A DNA stretch of 38,854 bases from Kiloniellales bacterium (GTDB lineage Bacteria; Pseudomonadota; Alphaproteobacteria; Kiloniellales; JAKSBE01): assembly GCA_022361275.1 (NCBI GenBank), contig JAKSBE010000246.1, positions 1 to 38,854 of the forward strand, in the 5' to 3' direction. The position numbers and the translations under genes are program-made. Positions 33,300 through 38,854 of the stretch are shown here, piece by piece. The notes below the pieces were generated by a model that searched no databases, had not been told where the DNA came from, and was given only the letters and a program-made list of their open reading frames with translations. Numbering within the stretch: the stretch's first letter is position 1; every line of letters begins with the position of its first letter.

Positions 33300-34651
33300 G
33301 TCACGGCTCCGGTCAGGCGGCCCTGGTCCACGCCGGTCAGACGCAGGCGCCGGACCTCGCCCGCCATGCCGCCCGCCGTGCCGCCCGGCAGCGCCACCGG
33401 GGCGAAGTGCTCCGTGCGGCCGAAGCCCGGCTTCTCGACCAGGACCTCGGCGGTCGAGCCGATCCGGCCTTCGAGGAACTGCGCGACCGCCCGCTCGCCC
33501 GCCGCGCGCAGCCTGGCGGCGCGTTCCTTGCGCAGCGGCTTGGCGACCGCGGGCATGCGCGCGGCCGGCGTGCCGGGCCGTTCCGAATAGGGGAAGACGT
33601 GCAGGTAGGTCAGGCCGCACTCGGCGACGAGGTCGAGCGTGTTGGCGAACATCGCCTCGGTCTCGGTCGGGAAGCCGGCGATGACGTCGGCGCCGAAGAC
33701 CACGTCGGGCCGGGCGGCGCGGGCGCGGCGGCAGGTCTCGATCACGTCGGCGCGCAGGTGGCGGCGCTTCATGCGCTTCAGGATCAGGTCGTCGCCCGCC
33801 TGCAGCGAAAGGTGGAGGTGCGGCATGAAGCGCGGCTCCTCGGCCAGCAGGCGGAAGACCTCGTCGTCCAGCTCCACCGGGTCGACCGAGGACAGGCGCA
33901 GGCGCGGCAGCTCCGGCACCTGGGCCAGCAGGCGGCGGACGGCGCGGCCCAGGCTGGGCCGGCCCGGCAGGTCCTTGCCGTAGTCGGTGATGTCGACGCC
34001 GGTGAGGACGACCTCGGCGACCCCGGCCGCGGCCAGGGCGCGGACCTGGGTTACGATCTCGCCCAGCGGCACCGAGCGGCTGGGGCCGCGGCCGAAGGGG
34101 ATGATGCAGAAGGTGCAGCGGTGGTCACAGCCCTGCTGGACCTCGATGAAGGCCCGGGTCCGGGCCTCGAAGCCCTGGATCAGGTGCGCCGCGGTCTCCC
34201 GCGCCTCCATGATGTCGTTGACCCGGACCCGCGTCTCTTCGCCCCGCGGGCCGGGCAGGAAGCTCTCGACCCGCAGCTTCTCCTCGTTGCCGATGACCTG
34301 GTCGACCTCGGCCATGGCGGCGTAGGCGCCGGGATCGATCTGGGCGGCGCAGCCGGTGACGATGATCTTTGCCTCCGGCCGCTCGCGCCGCGCCTTGCGG
34401 ATCGCCTGGCGGCACTGCCGCTCGGCCTCCGCCGTCACCGCGCAGGTGTTGACGATCACCGCGTCGCCCAGCCCCGCCGCCCGGGCGTGCCCCCGCATCA
34501 CCTCGGACTCGTAGGCGTTCAGCCGGCAGCCGAAGGTCAGGATCTCGGCCTCGCGGCCAGCCTTTGCCTCGGGCCGAGCGCCCTGAGCCTCGCCCTTCGA
34601 CAGGCTCAGGACGAGGGGGCTGGGGTCGCGGTTCGGACGCTGAGCCGTCAT
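33296..34651 (-). CDS. mtaB: tRNA t6A37 methylthiotransferase MtaB
   Basis: Radical-SAM enzyme that converts t6A at tRNA position 37 to ms2t6A. Numbered from ATG 34651: the auxiliary Fe-S cluster Cys are C42 (TFGCRLN), C70 (NTCAVT) and C101 (TGCAAQ); the radical-SAM CxxxCxxC is C175, C179, C182. A TRAM-like C-terminal part is present (FLEGRIGSTAEVLVEKPG). The FGCRLNAYESE block identifies the MtaB branch as opposed to MiaB or RimO. The ATG overlaps the dapF stop as ATGA. The first 34 residues are unusual: they contain SPLVLSLSKGEAQ, the translation of a dispersed repeat (34582-34613) inserted near the start. Confidence 0.94.
   Translation of the reverse strand: MTAQRPNRDPSPLVLSLSKGEAQGARPEAKAGREAEILTFGCRLNAYESEVMRGHARAAGLGDAVIVNTCAVTAEAERQCRQAIRKARRERPEAKIIVTGCAAQIDPGAYAAMAEVDQVIGNEEKLRVESFLPGPRGEETRVRVNDIMEARETAAHLIQGFEARTRAFIEVQQGCDHRCTFCIIPFGRGPSRSVPLGEIVTQVRALAAAGVAEVVLTGVDITDYGKDLPGRPSLGRAVRRLLAQVPELPRLRLSSVDPVELDDEVFRLLAEEPRFMPHLHLSLQAGDDLILKRMKRRHLRADVIETCRRARAARPDVVFGADVIAGFPTETEAMFANTLDLVAECGLTYLHVFPYSERPGTPAARMPAVAKPLRKERAARLRAAGERAVAQFLEGRIGSTAEVLVEKPGFGRTEHFAPVALPGGTAGGMAGEVRRLRLTGVDQGRLTGAVT
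34582..34614. repeat. dispersed CTTCGACAGGCTCAGG-type repeat inside mtaB
   Basis: A short palindromic element (CCTGAGCCT at 34582-34590 and AGGCTCAGG at 34602-34610). Bases 34587-34614 are identical, inverted, to 38432-38459 upstream of ffh. Here it is translated as part of the MtaB N-terminus. It resembles the REP-like repeats often found in alphaproteobacterial intergenic DNA. Confidence 0.85.
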
Positions 34652-35496
34652 GCCAGCAGCCCCGCGTCCAAGGTCCCGCTGAAGGCCGTGGTGGCGGGTC
34701 CCGCCATCAGAACGTGGCCGTCGTCGCGCCACGCGATCTCCAGTTCGCCGCCGTCCAGGACCACCGTGGCTTGGCGGCCGGTCAGGCCGCGCCGGGCGGC
34801 GGCCACGACGGCGGCGCAGGCGCCGCTGCCGCAGGCCCGGGTGATGCCGACGCCGCGCTCCCAGACCCGGAAGCGCAGGCGCGCGGGGTCCCGGACATGG
34901 GCAACGCCGATGTTGGCCCGTTCGGGGAAGAGCGGGTCCCGCTCCAGTTCCGGCCCGAGGGTCGCAAGGTCGACCGCCTCGGCGTCCGGAACGAAGAAGG
35001 TCGCGTGCGGATTGCCCAGGCTGGTCGCCACCGGGTCGTGGAGCGGCCCCAGCGCCAGGCCCAGGTGCAGGGTGTCGCGGGCCTCCGCCAGGGGGATCTC
35101 GGCCCAGGCCGTGCGCGCCGGGCCCATGTCGACGGTCACCCGTCCGCCCTCGGCCGCGGTCGCCTCCAGCAGGCCGGCGACGGTTTCGATGGTGGCCCGG
35201 TCGCGGCCGGTCTCGGCCATGACCAGGCGGGCGACGCAGCGCGTGCCGTTGCCGCAGGCCTCGGCCTCGCCACCGTCGGCGTTGCGGATCCGCAGGAAGA
35301 CGTCGGCCCGGCTGTCGGGCGCGCGGCCGTTGGGCGGCGGCTCCAGGATCAGGAACTGGTCGCAGCCGACCCCCAGGCGCCGGTCGGATATGCGCCGCCA
35401 GGCTTCCGCCGGCAGGTCGATGGCCGCGGCACGCCCGTCGAGCACGACGAAGTCGTTGCCCAGGCCGTGCATCTTGATGAAAGCCAGTTCCGCCAT
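34648..35496 (-). CDS. dapF: diaminopimelate epimerase
   Basis: Interconverts LL- and meso-diaminopimelate for lysine and peptidoglycan. 282 aa, with the two catalytic Cys in ACGNGTRC (Cys81) and ACGSGAC (Cys222); the start MHGLGNDFVV is conserved. First gene of dapF-mtaB-ftsY, joined by 4-nt overlaps. There is no ribosome site before ATG 35496; a TATAAC -10 lies six bases upstream, so the transcript probably starts at the ATG and is leaderless. The open frame upstream of 35496 (to 35685) is not part of the protein. Confidence 0.96.
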   Translation of the reverse strand: MAELAFIKMHGLGNDFVVLDGRAAAIDLPAEAWRRISDRRLGVGCDQFLILEPPPNGRAPDSRADVFLRIRNADGGEAEACGNGTRCVARLVMAETGRDRATIETVAGLLEATAAEGGRVTVDMGPARTAWAEIPLAEARDTLHLGLALGPLHDPVATSLGNPHATFFVPDAEAVDLATLGPELERDPLFPERANIGVAHVRDPARLRFRVWERGVGITRACGSGACAAVVAAARRGLTGRQATVVLDGGELEIAWRDDGHVLMAGPATTAFSGTLDAGLLA

Positions 35497-35502
35497 GTCC
35501 GG

Positions 35503-35508
35503 GTTATA
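35503..35508 (-). promoter_or_regulatory. dapF -10 box, probable leaderless start
   Basis: TATAAC on the minus strand ends six bases before the dapF ATG, so transcription would begin at or next to the A of ATG. No Shine-Dalgarno sequence fits in the remaining space. The -35 is unclear. Confidence 0.5.
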
Positions 35509-35653
35509 GGGTCGCGACAGCCCCCAAGTCCACAGGCTTGCCGCAGGGCGACCGCGGCCGCCTGTCTCCGAAAAGCCAAGGTCGTGCCCCATTGGCGGCC
35601 GGCTTCTGCCCCAGGCTCCCGACCATTCATCCACAGGTTGAAGGGGGGACCAG

Positions 35654-36508
35654 ATGAGATCCCGTTCGTTGACCGTCCTGGGCACCGGCCTGGGGCTCGC
35701 ATTGATCCTGTCGTCCTGCGCCTACCACACCCAGACCACCTCGGGCTCGCAGTACCTCGCGCGCTACGCCGGCAAGGAGAAGGCTCCGGCCGCCGCCGCC
35801 TCTTCTGGCGCCGCGTCCGGCACCGCCGTGGCCGCGCCGGCGGCGATCGCCGATTCCGAGATCCTCGCCGCCGCCGACGTCGAGCCGACCCTGACCTTCC
35901 CGGCCCGGATCGGCATCGCGCGGATCGACCACGGCCAGCTCTCGCCGCTCCCGGCCGAGGAGGCCGCGGCCTGGCGGGAGATGTCCGAGCGCCTCGGCCC
36001 GGCCTGGGGCCAGTTCCTGCCGGTCAGCCCGCTGATCGCCGCCCTGGCCGGCCCGCTCGCCGGCGAGACCGCTTGCCGCAGCCACTTCGACTGCCTGCGC
36101 GAGACGGTGCGGACCATCCGCCTCGGCGCGGCGCGGCAGCACCTGGACGTTGTGCTGATCTACGAATCCTTCGGCAAGAGCCAGGACCGCAGCAATCCGC
36201 TCGCCATCACCAAGCTCGCCCTGATCGGCTTCTTCTTCCCGACCGAGGACGTCGAGGCGGAGGGCCTGGCTCAGGCGGTCCTGGTCGACGTGCGCAACGG
36301 CTACCACTACGGCACCGCGACCGCAGCGGCGGAGAAGCCGGCCCATACGATTACGACCTCGGGCAACGTCGGGGCGGCCCACGCCGAGGTGCAGGGCCGG
36401 GCCAGGCTGGCGGCGGTCGGCGCCCTGACCAGGGAGGTCGAGAAGATGGCCGTCGAGCTGCGCCGCGACCTCGAGGCCAGGAACCTGCCGAAGCTCTACC
36501 AGCAGTGA
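35654..36508 (+). CDS. lipoprotein, paralogue 1 of a tandem family
   Basis: 284-aa secreted lipoprotein. The signal peptide ends in the lipobox LSSC with Cys22. An Ala-rich linker at about 43-70 is followed by the conserved body EPTLTFPARIGIARID, GPAWGQFLPVSPL, DCLRETVRTIRLGAARQHLD, VVLIYESFGKSQDR and QAVLVDVRNGYHYGTATA. The body alternates strands and helices and has only one other Cys pair region (C-RSHFDC). The pattern of a sensed quantity returned as a D-V-R-x-G-x-x-Y-G strand is reminiscent of rhombotarget lipoproteins, a weak likeness by eye. GGGGGG lies upstream of ATG 35654. It is divergent from dapF; a second copy starts at 37360. Confidence 0.8.
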   Translation: MRSRSLTVLGTGLGLALILSSCAYHTQTTSGSQYLARYAGKEKAPAAAASSGAASGTAVAAPAAIADSEILAAADVEPTLTFPARIGIARIDHGQLSPLPAEEAAAWREMSERLGPAWGQFLPVSPLIAALAGPLAGETACRSHFDCLRETVRTIRLGAARQHLDVVLIYESFGKSQDRSNPLAITKLALIGFFFPTEDVEAEGLAQAVLVDVRNGYHYGTATAAAEKPAHTITTSGNVGAAHAEVQGRARLAAVGALTREVEKMAVELRRDLEARNLPKLYQQ

Positions 36509-36625
36509 GCCGCCCGGCCCGGGGCGCCCTTCGGCCGGGCGTCCCGGGCCGGCTCATCCTGAAGGCGCTGCGCGGCGAAACGCGCCCGCGGCATGCAGAG
36601 CCGCCGCGCCCTCCGCTCCGAGGGG

Positions 36626-37096
36626 TCACTGCACGAGCGCGAGACCCTGTGCGAGCATGCTTCGCAGCTCCTCCGGCGATGCCGGGTACAAGAAGTAGCG
36701 GTGTTCCGGATCCGGTCCCGAGATGGCTTCGACGGGGCGGCCTTCGGGGTCGAGGATCATCGAGCGCGGAATGTAGGTCCCGTCGAGAGCGTAGCGGTCG
36801 CTCAGATCCGGCTCCAAGTCGCCGTCCACGATGACGAAGACCATGCGCCGCGCCATCTCCTCCACCTGCTTGTCGAAGAACAGTGCCCTGTAGACCCTGC
36901 AGACGGGACACCAGGTCGCGTGCACCAGGAGGAAGATGGGTTTCCCGCTTCGGCGCGCTTCCGCCAAGCCGTCTTCGAAGGTCTGCCAGGCAATGCCTTC
37001 GTCGTTGAAGCTGTCGGGCGTCCGCGGCGGTTCCGCGTCGGCAGCGGGCGGGCCTGCGAGGAGAACGGCGAGAACCACGAGCAGACGTGGAACCAT
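36626..37096 (-). CDS. secreted thioredoxin-fold protein (CPVC)
   Basis: 156-aa exported thioredoxin-like protein. The signal peptide runs to about residue 21 (AAD-AEP). The active site is HATWCPVCRVY with Cys63 and Cys66, in the GKPIFLLVHATWC context of Thioredoxin_7 proteins; a cis-Pro loop is seen at YIPRSMIL. The thiols sit in the periplasm, where it could reduce or isomerise disulfides. It lies antisense between two paralogous lipoprotein genes that have conserved cysteines, so they are possible clients, by proximity only. No strong ribosome site is seen before ATG 37096. Confidence 0.82.
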   Translation of the reverse strand: MVPRLLVVLAVLLAGPPAADAEPPRTPDSFNDEGIAWQTFEDGLAEARRSGKPIFLLVHATWCPVCRVYRALFFDKQVEEMARRMVFVIVDGDLEPDLSDRYALDGTYIPRSMILDPEGRPVEAISGPDPEHRYFLYPASPEELRSMLAQGLALVQ

Positions 37097-37251
37097 GCTT
37101 GGCCACCGGATCGGAGCTGTTGTCCTTCGCTACGGCTGACCGCCATGGTGATCCGGACGCAAGCCCTGCGCAAGTGCTCGCGCTGGACGCCAGGTCGACC
37201 GTGCAGGCTCGGCGTGGCTCCCGGTCGCTCGCGGACCCATCGAGATTATCA

Positions 37252-37280
37252 TTGAAATGAGTGAGCGCTCACTCTACATG
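37252..37280 (+). promoter_or_regulatory. promoter with palindromic operator in its spacer
   Basis: TTGAAA (37252-37257), a 17-bp spacer and TACATG (37275-37280), 80 bases before the second lipoprotein gene. Sixteen of the 17 spacer bases are a perfect palindrome, GAGTGAGCGCTCACTC (37259-37274). A dimeric repressor bound there would cover both hexamers; TetR-type operators are often of this size and style. The regulator is not in the window. The first lipoprotein gene has no such site. Confidence 0.6.
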
Positions 37281-37359
37281 AGCCACATTAACGACCTGCC
37301 CATGGCCGGCTCGGCGGAGAAGCCGCCGTCCGCCCGTCAGCAAAGAGGGGTGCAAAGCG

Positions 37360-38226
37360 ATGCGATTCCGTTCCTTGACCGTTCTCGGCGCCGGTCTCGG
37401 CCTCGCCCTGGCCTTGACGTCCTGCGTCCACAGTTCCCAGTCCACCTCCGGCTCGCGCTACCTGGCGAAGTATGAGACGCAGGAAGCGACGGCGGGCGCG
37501 CCGGCCACGGTGACCGACGCCCAGATCCTTCAGGCCGCCGCCGTCGAGCCCACCCTGACCTTCCCGGCGCGGATCGGCCTGGCGCGCATCGACGAAGGCC
37601 GGCTTTCCGTGATTCCGACCGCGGAAGCCGCGGTCTGGCAGGATCTGGGCGCGCGCCTCGGGCCGGCCTGGGGGCAGTTCGTGCCGGTCAGCCCGCTGGT
37701 GGCGGCCGTGGCCAGCCCGGTGACCGGGGAGAGCGCCTGCCGGCGGCCGGAGCCGGCCTACCACAGGCAGCGCGAGCGCGAGGCGGCGGTCGACTTCGAC
37801 TGCCTGCGGGAGACCATGCAGACCATCCGCCTCGGCGCGGCGCGGCAGCACCTGGACGCGGTCCTGATCTACGAGTCCTTCGGGCGGAGCCAGGATCGCA
37901 CCAACCCGCTCGCGATCACCCAGCTGGCCCTGATCGGCTTCTTCCTGCCGACCGAGAACGTCGAGGCCCAGGGCCTGGCCCAGGCGGTCCTGGTCGACGT
38001 GCGCAGCGGCTATCACTACGGCACCGCGACCGCGGCGGCGGACGAGCCGGCCCACAGGCTGTCGACGCAGAGCAACGTCGACACGGCCCATTCGGCGGCG
38101 CAAGGCGAGGCCCGGCTCGCGGCCGTCACCGCCCTGACCACCGAGGTCGAGAAGCTGGCGGTCGCGCTCCGCCGCGACCTGGAGGGCCGGGCCGGCGGCG
38201 CCTCAAAGAGGCCGGCGGCGCCTTAA
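37360..38226 (+). CDS. lipoprotein, paralogue 2 of a tandem family
   Basis: 288-aa lipoprotein, clearly the copy of the one at 35654: signal peptide MRFRSLTVLGAGLGLALALT with lipobox Cys22, then the same body (EPTLTFPARIGLARID, GPAWGQFVPVSPL, DCLRETMQTIRLGAARQHLD, VLIYESFGRSQDR, QAVLVDVRSGYHYGTATA). Differences are a shorter Ala-rich linker and 15 extra residues (around RRPEPAYHRQRE) before the second Cys. The C-terminus runs into a 20-bp tandem duplication that also supplies the stop codon. GAGGGG lies upstream of ATG 37360. Under the operator-bearing promoter at 37252, it is likely an inducible copy. Confidence 0.82.
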   Translation: MRFRSLTVLGAGLGLALALTSCVHSSQSTSGSRYLAKYETQEATAGAPATVTDAQILQAAAVEPTLTFPARIGLARIDEGRLSVIPTAEAAVWQDLGARLGPAWGQFVPVSPLVAAVASPVTGESACRRPEPAYHRQREREAAVDFDCLRETMQTIRLGAARQHLDAVLIYESFGRSQDRTNPLAITQLALIGFFLPTENVEAQGLAQAVLVDVRSGYHYGTATAAADEPAHRLSTQSNVDTAHSAAQGEARLAAVTALTTEVEKLAVALRRDLEGRAGGASKRPAAP

Positions 38227-38230
38227 GGAG
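38191..38230 (+). repeat. 20-bp tandem duplication at the end of paralogue 2
   Basis: GCCGGCGGCGCCTCAAAGAG and a second copy differing at two positions. The second copy contains the TAA stop, while the first reads through as Ser-Lys. So the last residues of the protein were set by the duplication. Confidence 0.8.
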
Positions 38231-38328
38231 GCCGCGGGCGGGGCGACCGCGGCGGGCGCCCCGCTCCCTCCGCCGTAGCGGCTCGCTTGACCGGAAGCCC
38301 GCGCCTCCCTAAGTTCCCGCCAACCAAG

Positions 38329-38400
38329 CGCCAGGGATCGAACCCAGGCGACCCCGCGTTCCGGGGCGCTCCGCCAGTCCGCGAGTTTCGCGCACTGGCG
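38329..38400. other. three consecutive hairpins upstream of ffh
   Basis: The 303-bp space between the lipoprotein gene and ffh holds three hairpins in a row: 38329-38350 (CGCC-A-GGG, loop, CCC-A-GGCG), 38352-38366 (CCCCG/CGGGG) and 38372-38400 (CGCCAGT, mismatch, CGCG, 5-base loop, CGCG, ACTGGCG). They may be transcription stops for the lipoprotein gene or a structured RNA. There is no U-tract. Nothing resembles 4.5S RNA. Confidence 0.4.
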
Positions 38401-38431
38401 CGAAGGGCGTTTGGCCGTTGGCTCGCTCCCT

Positions 38432-38459
38432 TCGTCCTGAGCCTGTCGAAGGGCGAGGC
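38432..38459. repeat. dispersed repeat, inverted copy of the one in mtaB
   Basis: Identical over 28 bases, in opposite orientation, to 34587-34614. Just downstream (about 38480-38507) a variant with CTTCGGCAGGCTCGGCATGAG appears. Together they make a repeat-rich stretch right before the ffh start. Confidence 0.85.
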
Positions 38460-38529
38460 GGCGCGCAGATCGCGTTCACGCTTCATGCTTCGGCAGGCTC
38501 GGCATGAGGCCCACGGTCAGGGAACGACC

Positions 38530-38854
38530 ATGTTCGACAGTCTGCAGGATCGCCTGGGCAAGGTCTTTCAGGGCCTGACGCGCCGCGCCTCGCTCTCCGA
38601 GGCCGACGTCACGGCGGCGCTGCGCGAGGTCCGCGTCGCGCTGCTCGAGGCCGACGTCGCCCTGCCGGTGGTCAAGGACTTCGTCGACCGGGTCAGGGAC
38701 AAGGCGGTCGGCCAGGAGGTCCTTCGCTCGGTCACGCCGGGCCAGATGGTGGTCAAGATCGTCAACGACCAGCTGGTCGAGATGCTGGGCAAGGAGGCCG
38801 AGCCGGTCAACCTGGCGGCGACCCCGCCGGTGCCGATCCTGCTGGTCGGCCTGC
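38530..38854 (+). CDS. ffh: signal recognition particle protein Ffh (5' part, cut by window edge)
   Basis: Only the first 108 codons are present. They read MFDSLQDRLGKVFQGLTRRA and continue through the helical N domain (ALREVRVALLEADVALPVVK, then VNDQLVEMLG) up to PVPILLVGL, the strand just before the GTPase P-loop. This is the Ffh, not FtsY, form of the N domain. Ffh binds signal sequences and 4.5S RNA and docks to FtsY, which is also in the window. AGGGA lies upstream of ATG 38530. The P-loop and M domain lie beyond the edge. Confidence 0.95.
   Translation, partial: MFDSLQDRLGKVFQGLTRRASLSEADVTAALREVRVALLEADVALPVVKDFVDRVRDKAVGQEVLRSVTPGQMVVKIVNDQLVEMLGKEAEPVNLAATPPVPILLVGL

Noticed and set aside
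38329-38365. T-arm-like sequence (GGGTTCGATCC on the minus strand) suggesting a tRNA
   Set aside because: No D arm, anticodon arm or consistent acceptor stem could be built around it; the pairs that form are simple hairpins.

Overview
GC-rich chromosomal window from an alphaproteobacterium, most likely Rhodospirillales in the broad sense (Kiloniellales/Rhodovibrionales-like). This is inferred from the dapF-mtaB-ftsY cluster close to ffh, a DUF2336 protein, a TAXI-type solute receptor, SPOR and Sel1 envelope proteins and the base composition. It contains no phage, IS element, CRISPR array, rRNA or convincing tRNA.

Layout. 0.3-7.1 kb: an orphan TAXI solute-binding protein, then leftward genes for a SPOR/peptidoglycan-binding membrane protein, a Sel1-repeat protein and a cNMP-binding patatin phospholipase whose full-length frame has no ATG, GTG or TTG start. 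7.3-15.7 kb: leftward fadD, thiolase, a FadN-type hydroxyacyl-CoA dehydrogenase/enoyl-CoA hydratase and acyl-CoA dehydrogenase, which together cover fatty-acid activation and the beta-oxidation cycle, followed by a secreted endonuclease/exonuclease/phosphatase-family protein. Two intergenic GC-rich palindromic elements of one family interrupt this block, and a perfect inverted repeat lies upstream of fadD. 15.9-19.0 kb: an overlapping SDR/methyltransferase pair, divergent from pgk. 19.2-22.5 kb: a catabolic-type acetolactate synthase and an aldehyde dehydrogenase, preceded by a small membrane-protein gene that looks frameshifted. 22.8-26.6 kb: a leftward run of DUF2336 protein, soluble PAS histidine kinase, AzlC and AzlD. 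27.1-31.5 kb: Nudix hydrolase, a small membrane protein, two unrecognised proteins and a large secreted calcineurin-like phosphoesterase. 31.7-32.2 kb: a RelE/ParE toxin-antitoxin module. 32.3-35.5 kb: the core operon dapF-mtaB-ftsY, translationally coupled by 4-nt overlaps and closed by a clear intrinsic terminator. 35.6-38.2 kb: two paralogous lipoproteins on either side of an antisense secreted thioredoxin-fold protein. 38.5 kb to the edge: the start of ffh.

How the parts fit. ftsY and ffh are the two protein halves of the SRP targeting system. The lipoprotein/thioredoxin block sits between dapF and ffh and looks accessory. The second lipoprotein has a promoter whose 17-bp spacer is almost filled by a perfect 16-bp palindrome, the layout expected for a repressor-controlled gene.

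Most interesting leads: the palindrome-in-spacer promoter with the paralogous lipoprotein/thioredoxin block; the probable CTG start of the patatin; the broken small gene with a 14-bp duplication; the azlC start region (15-bp tandem repeats plus a G6C6 run); the DUF2336-kinase pair; and the probable leaderless dapF mRNA. All functional calls are from reading the sequence; no database search was run.
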